Numbered from the stretch's first letter, positions 18,153-28,886 are shown. The stretch is DNA of 64,000 nt from HXMU1420-13 sp024742815 (GCA_024742815.1 JANSXX010000011.1:50850-114849); one strand, 5' to 3'. Notes: generated by a model not told the origin, from the letters alone. Numbers and translations are program-made.

Positions 18153-18200
18153 GTGTTTTGGCTTAGTTTGGTACCTACTGCATCTTAGGTGTGTCTACTT
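18153..18200 (-). pseudogene. Scrap of RHS repeat core
   Basis: Bases around TTGGCTTAGTTTGGTACC (about 18158-18180) closely match plus-strand bases near 19290-19315 inside the RHS gene, which encode the complement of YDAAGTKLSQH. The scrap is short and has stops in the matching frame. It marks the point where the AbiEii gene was cut, and suggests recombination with an RHS gene or loss of an older RHS copy. Confidence 0.55.
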
Positions 18201-18257
18201 TTTTGTTGTAATTCCATAGTAATTATGACACACTCAAATAAACAGTATAGATAGTTC

Positions 18258-21200
18258 TTACTTGAGTGGTTCTTTAATCTCCATTATACGTTTTGGATCT
18301 GTTACCCTATCAATTTCATCATTAATAAAATTCAAACTATTTACTAAATCTTCATATTCAGTTAATACCCCTAGATAATCCACTAAATTATCTTTGTATC
18401 TAGCTGATCCTTTGGCTCCAGAGCGATTATCTAAGTAATCACCTGCCAAAATAAGCTCTCTTTTTTTAATTGGTAAAGCCACTTCTATATTTTTTTTAGT
18501 AATTAAAAGACTACTATGATAAGCACCGATGTCAATATCCTCATATTCAGTCATCATTGGTGATTTATTTTCTAAATCACTAAAAACATCTTCTAATATT
18601 GCAGACGCCATTTCTTCTAAGAGTTCGAAGCCTACATCTTTAAAGTTTTTCGGCGTATCTAGAGATATATTTGATGGATCGAATACAGTCTCTAATATTT
18701 CTACTAAGTGAGATGATTCTTTAATAAATATATCAGGTTTATAATCGGGTGAATTATATTTTCTGGAAATATTCAAAAACCTTCTAATGTTTCCTGGATT
18801 TATTACATCATTTGATTCTTTACCATCAGGGTCAATCTTAATAATTGGGTTGTTATTAACAAAATTGTAAGGTGAATGGAATTCTTCTGCAGGATCGATA
18901 CTCCACCATCTCCCAACAGACGAATCATAAAACCTCCAGCCATAATGGTACCAATCCAGGCCAAATTCGTCTTCCAGTTCTTTGCCGTTGTAGGTGAATT
19001 TGTTTTCAGCAGTGCCGGAGGCTATGTAACTATAGCCGCCCATTTTCATCCCGAAGGGGTAGTAATCATCAGCCTGTAGGATAATACCCTCGTTATTATC
19101 GTTGTAATAAAAGGTAAGGCGAACATTACCTAAATGGTCGGTGAGGTTAAATTCATGGCGCCACGTAGCGGCAACTTTGCGAACGGTTCCCTCGCTAAAT
19201 GGGAAATAGGCTAGAGTATTGTCTTCGTACACAAAACCATCAGAGTATTGGGTACTCACACCTGCTCCACCCCCAGACGGATAAGTGTGTTGGCTTAGTT
19301 TGGTTCCCGCTGCATCGTAAGTATACACAATTTTATTCCCTGAGCTGAATGTAATTACCTCCGGTAGGTTCATGTAGTTGTATGTGATGTTACTGATACC
19401 CTTGTTGGCATCGGAGATCATATTTCCATTTAAATCATACTCGTATTCCAACGTACTTTCTGCCCCATCATCAAAACCCGCCCCATATCCATCCGGGTGG
19501 TCATCATCAATACTGGTAATTTGGTTTCCCACGCCATTATAAGCATAGGTTAAATCATCTAACGCATAGTCTATCTGATTACGAAAAAGACTGACAATAT
19601 TACCGTTTGCATCGTAGCTGTATTGAGTTTTAAATGATGTAGTATATTCACCTCCAAAAAAATCAGCTTCGGTTAGTTGGCTTAATCGATCGTATGTGTA
19701 ATCGTAGGTTTTAACATTAGGCTCTCCGCTAAAATGGTTATATATAAATGCGGGTTTTCCCCATTGTATGGCGGTAATATTCCCGTTGTATAAATTACCG
19801 GTTCCCCCACATTCATTGGCATCATCATAACATAATTCATATCCAAAGAATTGTTCAAACCAATCATTTCCTATCGGAGTTGAACTTGGGTCATTAACCG
19901 ACTTAAGCCACCCACGTTCGTGGTATCTAAAGCCTAAATTTTGTTCATTTTCGTTATAAGCAGGTGGAACTAATTTTTTATTAATTAATTGCCCCATTTC
20001 GTTGTAGGTAAATTCGGTGAGTTGCAGTTCTGGATTGGTTCCAATTTTCTGGTATTCTTTCACCAGCCTACCCTGGGTGTCGTATTCAAATCGGTTTTTA
20101 ATCTCTAAATTTTCCGATGCCGAAGTATGCCGGGTGATGGTTTCTGCAACTAAACCATCAAAAGTAAATAAGGTCCACGCTTTATCTGTCCCTCCAACAT
20201 GATTGGTACTCTTAGTGTAAATGGCGTTTCCTCGTTCATCGTAAAAACTAACGCCTTCCAGCCACGTACCGTTTTCATGCGCATTCATTACGGTACTGGG
20301 TACTGCTACATCATCAAAACTACCCATTTGAACTTTCTGCCCAGGTTTTGTCCTAAAACCGGGATTAAGAGTTATTTTAAAGTTCGAATATTGTTTCCCC
20401 ATATAGTACACTTCATCAGCTTCGGTGGGGTGCCCATTACCATATTCAGCAACTACATCTTCAAAAATTTGTTGTTGTTCTAATATTCGGGTTTTACTTC
20501 CTGTAACCATTCCATCGGTTCTAAAAGCAGCATGTTTGTGTGGCAACAAGTTATTTCCGGATGGGGTAATTGGATAGTTGGCAAATACTTCATCGGGCGT
20601 ACCATCATTATTAAAATCATAATCGTCGTAATAGGTGATACTCCAATATATCACACCATTTTCAGTCCCTCCCGTTGGAAATACTCTGTGATTACTATAC
20701 CCATGCTTTTTATCAAATTCAGGTCCGCTTTGTAACTCCGTTTGCTCCCAGTACATACTTTGAGAGCGAACGTGGGCTTGCATATCCTGCCTGCTTTGGC
20801 GCGATGGTTCGGTTTCTTTATACACACCGGTAATGATGGCGCGCCCTTGTATATCGTATTTGGTAAAAAACCAGTCGTTAAACAAACGCATATTACCATC
20901 TTGCGTTAAAGCAACACGTCCAAGATTATCATATACCGTATACACCCAATCAGCTTCGGGTATTTTCTTTTCAATGACTCTTTGGTATTCATCATACCGC
21001 ATTTCGGTGAGCCAATTATTTCGAACGGTATTATACTCATCTAAGGTTAGGCTAGAATTGGTACCAATACTTTCTACTGCTTTGGGCGGAATAATAAACC
21101 GTAAGTTTCCGAATTTATCATACACATAATACGTTTCAACCGGTTGTGTTTTATTTGCCCCTAAATATCCTCGTTTTAACACTTCGTGCCCGGCGCGATT

Positions 21201-22436
21201 TACAAACACTTCACTTACGTTACCATCTTCATCCGTGGTTTCGGTAATACTAATTTCTTCTACAGCATAATACCCATTGCCTTGAGGGTCCCCTCCGGAT
21301 GTTATGTTCCAATAAATTACCTGATCCGTAGAGTTATTTACTCTAGTCTTTGTTTTTATAGTTCTTCCACCGCCATCCGGTTGGTATGTGGTGCCCACAG
21401 CACCTTGTTCTTTAACCGTAAGTAAGGGACTTTTTTCTGTTACAGTAACGGAATACGGATCTTGAATACTAGTGACACCATTATCGGGGTTTTCATAATA
21501 TCTTTTTTGAGCTTCTATACTTCCAACCTTGAAGTTTTCATTTGCGCTACCACTTGGGTATGCAAGATAAGAGGTGGTTTGCTGCCCAATTTCGTTGTAA
21601 TGCATCGACGAAATCATATGATTTCCAGAAGGGGTACTATTCAGTGAAATGCTTTGGCGAGTTTTACCTAGTCCATCTACATAGGTTATCGATTCAGTGG
21701 CATTTCCATTGCTATTGGAAAGTGAGTTAAAGGCTGATTCGGTACTGGCTGGTACCCGAGCTACTTTTGTACGCACATAATTTAATGAGTAAACACCGTC
21801 TATGGGCTCACTTATTTGTAAGAGTGAAGATTCATCACTTAGCGAGCCCCCACTGGTTTGCGTGGCTACTAGTTTATAATCACCTGTGGGAAACCCAGTA
21901 TGAATAACTAAATCACCATTCGCATTTAAATCTGCCGGGTAACTTTGTGAGTTGGATTGATTAACCAATTGTAGTGAATAATTGACATTAGCGTCAATTT
22001 CGATTTCCAAAGTTTGGCCATTCGTATATTGACCTCCACCAGGTTGGATAATTTGGAGTTTATCAGCTTCATTAATTTGGAATATCGAACTTTCCGTCCA
22101 GTAGGCATAGTACAGCCCACCACTTTGAGCTTGGCCAATTCTGATTGTATAGCTCCCTATAGCTAAATTTGCCGGCACTGTCCAGTTATAAGAGTCGGCA
22201 CTACCTACATTACTCGTTTTATCTACAATTGTAACCCAAGAACCATTGGCAATTTTATATTGAATACGAATATCTGGTGTACCTCCCCAAATATACCAGG
22301 TAATTGTGCATGTTTGATTTTGCGTACATACAGTATTAGAGTTTGGAGAATTGATTACTTGGCCTTGGGCTAATAGTAATTTAGAGTTAGCATAAAGAGT
22401 TATAATAATTATGATAAATAGATTTAGTTTTTTCAT
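18258..22436 (-). CDS. RHS-repeat core protein with variable C-terminal tip
   Basis: 1392 residues. The signal peptide MKKLNLFIIIIITLYANSK is followed by an Ig-like/beta-rich region (to about 200) and a DUF6443-like domain near ARVPASTESAFNSLSNSNGN. Many YD-type repeats follow (YDEYQRVIEKKIPE, YDTQGRLVKEY, YDANGNIVSLFRN). The RHS core ends NGKELEDEFGLDWYHYGWRFYDSSVGRWWSIDP. After IDPDGKES (about residue 1208) comes a unique tip of about 184 residues. RHS cores form a cocoon that encloses the tip and often releases it. The tip has no toxin motif I recognise, and no immunity-like gene follows. It lies 9 bp downstream of a second giant gene of the same operon. Confidence 0.93.
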   Translation of the reverse strand: MKKLNLFIIIIITLYANSKLLLAQGQVINSPNSNTVCTQNQTCTITWYIWGGTPDIRIQYKIANGSWVTIVDKTSNVGSADSYNWTVPANLAIGSYTIRIGQAQSGGLYYAYWTESSIFQINEADKLQIIQPGGGQYTNGQTLEIEIDANVNYSLQLVNQSNSQSYPADLNANGDLVIHTGFPTGDYKLVATQTSGGSLSDESSLLQISEPIDGVYSLNYVRTKVARVPASTESAFNSLSNSNGNATESITYVDGLGKTRQSISLNSTPSGNHMISSMHYNEIGQQTTSYLAYPSGSANENFKVGSIEAQKRYYENPDNGVTSIQDPYSVTVTEKSPLLTVKEQGAVGTTYQPDGGGRTIKTKTRVNNSTDQVIYWNITSGGDPQGNGYYAVEEISITETTDEDGNVSEVFVNRAGHEVLKRGYLGANKTQPVETYYVYDKFGNLRFIIPPKAVESIGTNSSLTLDEYNTVRNNWLTEMRYDEYQRVIEKKIPEADWVYTVYDNLGRVALTQDGNMRLFNDWFFTKYDIQGRAIITGVYKETEPSRQSRQDMQAHVRSQSMYWEQTELQSGPEFDKKHGYSNHRVFPTGGTENGVIYWSITYYDDYDFNNDGTPDEVFANYPITPSGNNLLPHKHAAFRTDGMVTGSKTRILEQQQIFEDVVAEYGNGHPTEADEVYYMGKQYSNFKITLNPGFRTKPGQKVQMGSFDDVAVPSTVMNAHENGTWLEGVSFYDERGNAIYTKSTNHVGGTDKAWTLFTFDGLVAETITRHTSASENLEIKNRFEYDTQGRLVKEYQKIGTNPELQLTEFTYNEMGQLINKKLVPPAYNENEQNLGFRYHERGWLKSVNDPSSTPIGNDWFEQFFGYELCYDDANECGGTGNLYNGNITAIQWGKPAFIYNHFSGEPNVKTYDYTYDRLSQLTEADFFGGEYTTSFKTQYSYDANGNIVSLFRNQIDYALDDLTYAYNGVGNQITSIDDDHPDGYGAGFDDGAESTLEYEYDLNGNMISDANKGISNITYNYMNLPEVITFSSGNKIVYTYDAAGTKLSQHTYPSGGGAGVSTQYSDGFVYEDNTLAYFPFSEGTVRKVAATWRHEFNLTDHLGNVRLTFYYNDNNEGIILQADDYYPFGMKMGGYSYIASGTAENKFTYNGKELEDEFGLDWYHYGWRFYDSSVGRWWSIDPAEEFHSPYNFVNNNPIIKIDPDGKESNDVINPGNIRRFLNISRKYNSPDYKPDIFIKESSHLVEILETVFDPSNISLDTPKNFKDVGFELLEEMASAILEDVFSDLENKSPMMTEYEDIDIGAYHSSLLITKKNIEVALPIKKRELILAGDYLDNRSGAKGSARYKDNLVDYLGVLTEYEDLVNSLNFINDEIDRVTDPKRIMEIKEPLK

Positions 22437-22445
22437 TTTTTACCC

Positions 22446-25400
22446 CTAATAAATCGTAGCTGATATTACAGTTGAAGTTGTACTGTTGTTTGGATCTGTT
22501 GCTTCAACTTTAAAATGATACGTACCAGGTTGTACAGTAAAAGAAGGTGATGTACCAGAATACCCAGAACCATTTACTAGATTATAAATTGAGGATGACG
22601 TACCCTTGTAATACCATTTATAATCAATTGCTTCACCATCATGTTCTGCATAAAGCGTAATTAATCTGGAGTTTGATCCAACTTGAGATTGTGAAAAGCT
22701 GAGTGTGATCCAATTAATCGAATTATTTTCGGGAATAACTTTTAATTCAATAATGGATTTTTGATTATTACCATTATTGTCAACTGTTAATAAGGATACC
22801 GGATAAACACCAACAGAAGAAAAGGTATTTGAAACAGTGCTTAGGTTTGTACTTTCGATTGAATTTCCATCTCCAAAATCCCAAATATAGGTTTCGATTG
22901 TACCATTAGAATTTAAAGTTACTGGTGTAAAATAAACCGTTTCATTTACCTCTGGGTTCTTGTTATTGACTGTTAAATAATGGTTATCAGCAAATCCATA
23001 TTCATTTTTCGACAAGATATTCCCCTCGAAATCCTTGGTGTATATTAACCTCCCTGCTTCATCGTATTCATAAAACGTGGTTCTATGATCTGGACCGGTC
23101 ATAGCAGTCACTTTCCATGTTAAAGGATCATAGGCGAAATAACTTATGCTAGCATATTCAGGGATTATGGTAACGTCATCAATATCAATTTTGTCTATGG
23201 TTGATAAAGATTCACCCGGATTTAATAAAAGTTGGGCGAATTTCCATTGATCATCTGATTGTGGTATGCTAACCCCATTAGCATAATTTGGATCTTGTGA
23301 TTTGTACCAAAAATTAACTTTATATTTTCCTCCATGACTAGGTGGATTACTTGGGGCTGTTACTATATTTCCGTCAACATATTCACCAAACCCGGTACCT
23401 GTTCTGGCATTAGCAGCATTACCTAGCGTATTAAATCCATCATAAACAACCTCATTCAATTTTGCATTTGAGGCAACTGCCAGTACTAAACTGTTATTAG
23501 TTGCATCCATGATTACTGAATTAAAGGATCCGTCTTTATTAACAGATTCAATGACATGCCCATAATGATCATATTGAACTATGTTCGATGTCATTTCCCA
23601 TGGGTTTGATACATCCGCTATAGTATAATTATTCCCCGAGTAATTGAGATCATTAGTTGGTTCAAAAGAATTAAAACCAAATTTTGGAATCAATTCATAG
23701 GTGTCATTTTTCCTCCAAACATCATTACCCCAATTTTTCCATGTAGTGATGGTACTAGATAATAAATCAGTTGAGCTAAACGCATAGTTTTTTAACCCTC
23801 CTACATTTGAAATATTAATAGGTGCTCTATAAGAAGCACTTTCGAACGTTTGAGTGAGCATGTTTTTGCTATACATATCCGAATACTTCCACCACGCAGG
23901 AGTTACTCGGGAAATGATTGACTCATTTACATTTTCTGTTTGCGAAACACTAATTAAAGGCTGCCCGGTGTGCATATCAAAACCAACTGTTTTACCAATT
24001 GTTTCAAAAATGGACGCTGGTATTAACGAATTTGGACTATCATAGAAGTATTCAATCGAGCTTTGCCCCACATTAAATACATTTAGCTTTTGCAAATCAA
24101 GTTCAGCAATAAATGTTTGATGGTTGGTTTCAACTGAAGAGATATGCTTTTCTTGAACTATTCCAAGTTCGCCATTTTCATTGTTGTGACCTTTTCTAAT
24201 AATATTTGCTCGCGAGTTTAGGTTTGTTGAAAACACATACTCACTTGCTGTTTTAGATACAGGCCTAAAAGCTACCTCGCCATCTATTTCTATTTGTTCG
24301 TAATAAGTGGTTGCTTTTGGCATCCCGTAGATCCCCGAATAATCCTTCCCTTGTATTAAATTTGGAATGCTTGTGACGCTAGCCTGATACACAACCGACT
24401 GGTGTGGGTGATCTTTTGAGGTATAAAACTCAAACTCAGTCATTCCAGAAATAGGATCATCACTTTGATCTACATTTAGCACCTGAACTTTCGAATAAAT
24501 TACAGATGGTGATGGCCGATTAAACGACTTTTCTGATTCAAGATATATGCTTGTATAATCATCCGGTTTAGAGGTAATACCATCTGCAACAATAGGATCG
24601 TCGGTAGGGTTTGAAATTGATGGAGTGGTTCCACTAGATAATCCTCCATCTTTATAGGTGTAAATTGTTTTTAATTTTACTGTACCATCATTTGTCGAAA
24701 CTGCTTTCACTCGAGATCCTCCCCCATACGTTGCTGCCGGTGAATACACGAGTTCATATGTATTTCTGATATCTATAAAATATTTGCTATCAGCATAATA
24801 ACAATCAGTAAGCCTATAAAAATCAATTGGATTCTCGAGATATAATGTACCATTATTTCTATTTGAAACATCTAATCTGTGTAGAAAAAACAAACTTGAA
24901 CCTTCTGTTTCTTGTAAATAATTCTGATTAGGATCAAATAGTGAACAACTACTATAAGGGGGAGGAATACCCTCCATTTTCCACCAAAATCTATGCAGCA
25001 AAAACACACTATGCTCACCGGTTGGCATATCTGAGGGCCAGTTGGTGATCTGAATATGAGTATCTTGGTTATTCCATGAACCGGAAATTGGCAACTCCGA
25101 GGCATACTGAAGATTTACCGTTCCATTCAAGAAAAAGAAATCGTCACTTTCATATTCAATATCAATCGAACTACCGGTAGGTGTAGTAATTTTATTTAAG
25201 TTCCATGCTTTAACATAATTAGCTTTCGATTGTTCTCTATGCGTTGTACGTACTCTTGGGCCTCTATCATTATCATTGTATCTATAGCTTCCCCATTGAT
25301 CGATATCATCAACATGATAGTCGGGGTTATACAATCCGGTTGGATAATCAAATCTATATGGCGGTGAAGTCGTTGTATTATTTAAGCCTTTAAATTCAAC

Positions 25401-27617
25401 CTTTCGCAGTGTTAAAGCGCCATTAATTGTACCATTATCATTACCAGCGCTCGAACCATTACTATTCCCTCTAAGTGTATAGTCATAATCAAATTCAACT
25501 GCATTTAATACCTGTCCGCTCTCCTTTTGAACAAGTTGAACTCGATCTAGTTTTTTATCTCTTGAAGTGTTATCAGTATGATCTTCTATTGTATTTTGTA
25601 ATTGGAATGTACCATCAACACTGTAGTTACTGGAACATACATTATTAAAATTTACTCTAACTAATGATTCATTGGTTGACTCGTTATAGCTGTTAACTGT
25701 AACATATGTTGAACTAATATAAGTATCTGTACAAGATGGGTCACTATTATCCCCATGATCTCTAACAAAGTTTGAAAGTCTAAATATTTGAGTTGTATAT
25801 GGTAGTGTATTTACCCATCGATAATCACCTTCATATTTAAATTCAAAATATCCTTGGAAAGAATACACCGGTGACTCAGACCGAACCTTTGGTTGAAATA
25901 AAGCACCGAAAACATTCGATTCAGAAAAAACGTCATCATTTGGCGGTCTACCATTCTTAGAAAGTGAAGACGTAAATTCAGCGCGATGAGTTTTAGTTTC
26001 AATTTCTTGTAAATAATATTTTTCATTTATGCCAAAACTTACTTGCTCAGCGGATTCATCCCCAACAGCAGCTCTACCTTCATAAGGTGCACGCCATAGT
26101 TGCAATTCCGGTTCTTTTGCATATGAAAACTTAACCCAATACCCCCAGTCATCATCCGAAATCCCAGCAGAACCTCTATCAACATAATCAGGCCCTTTAA
26201 CTGCCGTCAATAACCATGTATTTGCAAACTCTCCTCCAAGTGAACTCCAATTTTCATAATTGTTAGATTCATTTGACCAAGTTTTACTGAATTGATAATA
26301 GGTATTTATTGGTCGATTAAACTCATAAGTCATACCATCCGTTTTGGTAATAGTAAACCCAATTATTTTACCTGTGCTTGAAAAGGTTGGAACAATTTTT
26401 TTCCCTGAATATTCATCTAGATCTAAAGGCTCATAATTGTCACCAAAATTTTCTTTTGTTGACCTATTCACGAAGTTGTACCCTTGGTCACCTAAAAACC
26501 TAAATTTGGGTTCGTTATTTAACTCAGCATTTCCATCCCAATCTGTAACAGAATTAATTATTCCTTTTCTATTTACCTCCTTGTAATCATTTAATCGATA
26601 TACATATTCATCAACACTTGTAAATACCCCGCTTAAACCTTGTGTAGATACATTAAATGCATCTTTAGATGGTACAAGCACATTATTTACCAATTGACGC
26701 TCATTAACATTGTTATAATTCGTTCCATAAAACTTATACAATGAACCGTATGCTTTTTCTGATGTGGTTTCATCTAACTTCCACTTCCACTTTGAAAACC
26801 CAAAATTAATCCAAGCATTTCCAGGGAGTGGAATTCTACCTGTTGAAAAGCCACTCATTGTTGTTTTTCCTTTACCAGGTGAACTTGAACTTACAGAACT
26901 AAATCCGACCCCACCGATCTGAAAATTCCCTCCATTAAGTTGGTCAATCAATGAAGTTGCCGCTGAGACTTGCCCATACACTGGTATCAACTTTTTAATA
27001 TCATTTACTGATTTATTAATCGAAACACCGTTTGTTCCTGCACTGATACCAACTGAACCAATCATATTAGAATATCCGGCACTCCCATTAGCACTAAATC
27101 CATCAGTTCCGTAACTAGCTGACAAGTTCCCAATATTGTTTGGTAACGAGATACCCACCATGGCATTAATTCCAACTTTTCCCGATTCATGATTGTAATT
27201 CATATTTAAACCAATTGGACCCCAACCTCCACCAACTTGAATTGCCCAACTACTATTTTCGCCTTGATGATGGGTGACTACCTGATCTCCATTGTAATCA
27301 TCCGGATAGCCACTCAATGTCCGATTAACTGCTCCAGGATTCAACGTCCAACCCAATCCAACCCAGGTTGCCGGCTGATTGGGGCCAATGCCCGAATGGT
27401 AGCTAAGTACAATGGGATAATCACCGGCTGGGCCCGGTACGTTCATAATCGGGATCGTATACACAAAATCACCGGTGGCGAGGTTAACCACATCGGTTAC
27501 ATCTACCGGTTCAAATTGCATGGCCTCCGGTTGTACCGGGCCTTGAGCCATAGCATTATTTATACTTAACAAACCAAAGATGAAGAGTGCCCCAAAGCTT
27601 AGCTTATTATATTTCAT
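22446..27617 (-). CDS. Giant RHS/SpvB-like surface protein with PKD domain
   Basis: About 1723 residues from ATG 27617 (MKYNKLSFGALFIFGLLSINNAMAQ, signal peptide). The N-terminus (VNLATGDFVYTIPIMNVPGP... HSGIGPNQPATWVGLGW) is typical of large RHS-type proteins of this phylum. A YD repeat (FYEYDEAGRLIYTKDFEGN) lies near 1515. A PKD domain (YIWDFGDGNS... GVYPVSLLTVDNNGN) lies near 1545-1630, and an Ig-like end domain follows. It lacks an RHS core and toxin tip. With its 9-bp neighbour it may form a two-part shell like the B and C components of Tc complexes; that is inference. Confidence 0.9.
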   Translation of the reverse strand: MKYNKLSFGALFIFGLLSINNAMAQGPVQPEAMQFEPVDVTDVVNLATGDFVYTIPIMNVPGPAGDYPIVLSYHSGIGPNQPATWVGLGWTLNPGAVNRTLSGYPDDYNGDQVVTHHQGENSSWAIQVGGGWGPIGLNMNYNHESGKVGINAMVGISLPNNIGNLSASYGTDGFSANGSAGYSNMIGSVGISAGTNGVSINKSVNDIKKLIPVYGQVSAATSLIDQLNGGNFQIGGVGFSSVSSSSPGKGKTTMSGFSTGRIPLPGNAWINFGFSKWKWKLDETTSEKAYGSLYKFYGTNYNNVNERQLVNNVLVPSKDAFNVSTQGLSGVFTSVDEYVYRLNDYKEVNRKGIINSVTDWDGNAELNNEPKFRFLGDQGYNFVNRSTKENFGDNYEPLDLDEYSGKKIVPTFSSTGKIIGFTITKTDGMTYEFNRPINTYYQFSKTWSNESNNYENWSSLGGEFANTWLLTAVKGPDYVDRGSAGISDDDWGYWVKFSYAKEPELQLWRAPYEGRAAVGDESAEQVSFGINEKYYLQEIETKTHRAEFTSSLSKNGRPPNDDVFSESNVFGALFQPKVRSESPVYSFQGYFEFKYEGDYRWVNTLPYTTQIFRLSNFVRDHGDNSDPSCTDTYISSTYVTVNSYNESTNESLVRVNFNNVCSSNYSVDGTFQLQNTIEDHTDNTSRDKKLDRVQLVQKESGQVLNAVEFDYDYTLRGNSNGSSAGNDNGTINGALTLRKVEFKGLNNTTTSPPYRFDYPTGLYNPDYHVDDIDQWGSYRYNDNDRGPRVRTTHREQSKANYVKAWNLNKITTPTGSSIDIEYESDDFFFLNGTVNLQYASELPISGSWNNQDTHIQITNWPSDMPTGEHSVFLLHRFWWKMEGIPPPYSSCSLFDPNQNYLQETEGSSLFFLHRLDVSNRNNGTLYLENPIDFYRLTDCYYADSKYFIDIRNTYELVYSPAATYGGGSRVKAVSTNDGTVKLKTIYTYKDGGLSSGTTPSISNPTDDPIVADGITSKPDDYTSIYLESEKSFNRPSPSVIYSKVQVLNVDQSDDPISGMTEFEFYTSKDHPHQSVVYQASVTSIPNLIQGKDYSGIYGMPKATTYYEQIEIDGEVAFRPVSKTASEYVFSTNLNSRANIIRKGHNNENGELGIVQEKHISSVETNHQTFIAELDLQKLNVFNVGQSSIEYFYDSPNSLIPASIFETIGKTVGFDMHTGQPLISVSQTENVNESIISRVTPAWWKYSDMYSKNMLTQTFESASYRAPINISNVGGLKNYAFSSTDLLSSTITTWKNWGNDVWRKNDTYELIPKFGFNSFEPTNDLNYSGNNYTIADVSNPWEMTSNIVQYDHYGHVIESVNKDGSFNSVIMDATNNSLVLAVASNAKLNEVVYDGFNTLGNAANARTGTGFGEYVDGNIVTAPSNPPSHGGKYKVNFWYKSQDPNYANGVSIPQSDDQWKFAQLLLNPGESLSTIDKIDIDDVTIIPEYASISYFAYDPLTWKVTAMTGPDHRTTFYEYDEAGRLIYTKDFEGNILSKNEYGFADNHYLTVNNKNPEVNETVYFTPVTLNSNGTIETYIWDFGDGNSIESTNLSTVSNTFSSVGVYPVSLLTVDNNGNNQKSIIELKVIPENNSINWITLSFSQSQVGSNSRLITLYAEHDGEAIDYKWYYKGTSSSIYNLVNGSGYSGTSPSFTVQPGTYHFKVEATDPNNSTTSTVISATIY

Positions 27618-27665
27618 GGTACCCGTTTTATAATTAAAAAAAGTGTTTTTCATTTCAGTAATGTT

Positions 27666-28334
27666 TTAAACCCCGGTAAAAGCAATGGTTGGATACGGTA
27701 ACTCTTGGCTAAAAAATACTTTACCCGTACCTAATCCAAATTCACCAATTTCAAGTATTATGCGGCTTTTTTCTAGTAGATCTTGTTCATTAAACTGCCG
27801 CGGAAAAGACAATAGGAAGGACCGTGAAGGTGAAACCCCGTAATTTCTATCCATCTGGTAACTCGCTAGAGGCACTTCTGTACCATCAGCTAATTCAAGA
27901 TGTATTTCTTCATGCAACCCAAACAACAACCGCTGCAACCATTGGCTGTAATTATCAAAGCCCTTGGAAAGTTGTGCATAAACTAAATCGGATTCATCGG
28001 TAGGAGTAAGAATGAGTTTATACTGAATCAGATTTGCGAAACTTTGTTTGTATGCGTTCAAATCTTCGCGTTGTTTTTGAATCTGATACTCAGATTTACC
28101 CTCACTTACCATTTCTTGTAAGTACTTGTATTCGTGCAACAGCAACAATTCGGTGGGTTGGTAAATCAATTCGAATCGAATTCCGCCTTGTTCAATTACC
28201 GCGCGGTACGGGCTTTCCTCAGCATATGCCAGCTGCTCCAGCTCTTCAATACTTTCCACCTTAATTTGTGTGCAGCTTACAAAAGCAATCATGCTAAAAA
28301 GCACCCCAATAAAAGTCACCCTAATTCTACTCAT
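27666..28334 (-). CDS. Lipoprotein of unknown function
   Basis: ATG 28334 (the frame also has a GTG one codon earlier). The signal ends in a lipobox, MIAFVSC. The mature part (about 200 residues) has strand-rich ends and a helical middle (YLQEMVSEGKSEYQIQKQRE). It starts inside the last codons of the OmpH-like gene (8-bp overlap) and precedes the RHS pair, so it is probably a periplasmic or outer-membrane partner of their export or folding. I do not recognise the family. Confidence 0.82.
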   Translation of the reverse strand: MSRIRVTFIGVLFSMIAFVSCTQIKVESIEELEQLAYAEESPYRAVIEQGGIRFELIYQPTELLLLHEYKYLQEMVSEGKSEYQIQKQREDLNAYKQSFANLIQYKLILTPTDESDLVYAQLSKGFDNYSQWLQRLLFGLHEEIHLELADGTEVPLASYQMDRNYGVSPSRSFLLSFPRQFNEQDLLEKSRIILEIGEFGLGTGKVFFSQELPYPTIAFTGV

Positions 28335-28866
28335 CACCCTCCAGATATCTGATAAATTCCCAGGTTACATTTACCGCCTCGGTGCCATATAAAATATTGC
28401 CACCCTGAACCGTACCAAACACAATACTGTAGCCTTCTTCTTCTCCAAACGCTTTTATCCTGTTGTTTATGCTTGCATAGATAGGCTCCATTAATTCACT
28501 TTCCAACTTAGACGCTTGTTGGTTCACTGCGTTACTATATCTGCCTAATTCTTGTTGCTTCAGCTGCATATTTTCTAAGTGAGCTTCCCTTTCGCTTGTA
28601 TTCCAGCTTTCTGCTTGTTCAATGAGTGTGTTATTTAATACTTCTAACTCATTTTGTAGAGTGGTTACATTGGCCGACCATTCTTCGATTTTTGTATTTA
28701 ATTCTTCCTGCGCTTCTTTAGATTCGGAGTATTCGGTCAATAACACATTGCTTTCTACAAAGGCTATATTGGTTGGCTTGGTTATTGTATATCCCGTAAT
28801 TCCCACAGCAGTTAATGATAGAATAATACTAGCTATGACCAATGTATTTGATAGAGATGAATTCAT
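28327..28866 (-). CDS. OmpH/Skp-like periplasmic chaperone, membrane-anchored
   Basis: 179 residues. The N-terminal hydrophobic segment TLVIASIILSLTAVGITGY looks like a signal anchor. IAFVESNVLLTEYSESKEAQ, a long helix pair (about 55-130) and the C-terminal EEEGYSIVFGTVQGGNILYG match the OmpH (Skp) pattern: two strands at the ends of a tentacle-like helical hairpin. Skp binds unfolded outer-membrane proteins in the periplasm. Its place between fibres and RHS proteins suggests a dedicated chaperone for them. Confidence 0.85.
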   Translation of the reverse strand: MNSSLSNTLVIASIILSLTAVGITGYTITKPTNIAFVESNVLLTEYSESKEAQEELNTKIEEWSANVTTLQNELEVLNNTLIEQAESWNTSEREAHLENMQLKQQELGRYSNAVNQQASKLESELMEPIYASINNRIKAFGEEEGYSIVFGTVQGGNILYGTEAVNVTWEFIRYLEGDE

Positions 28867-28886
28867 TTCTTTGATGTACAGTCCTT

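Noticed and set aside
18153..18257. Search for an immunity gene behind the RHS tip
   Set aside because: The 105 bp hold an RHS scrap and stops in every useful frame; no small ORF with a start signal.
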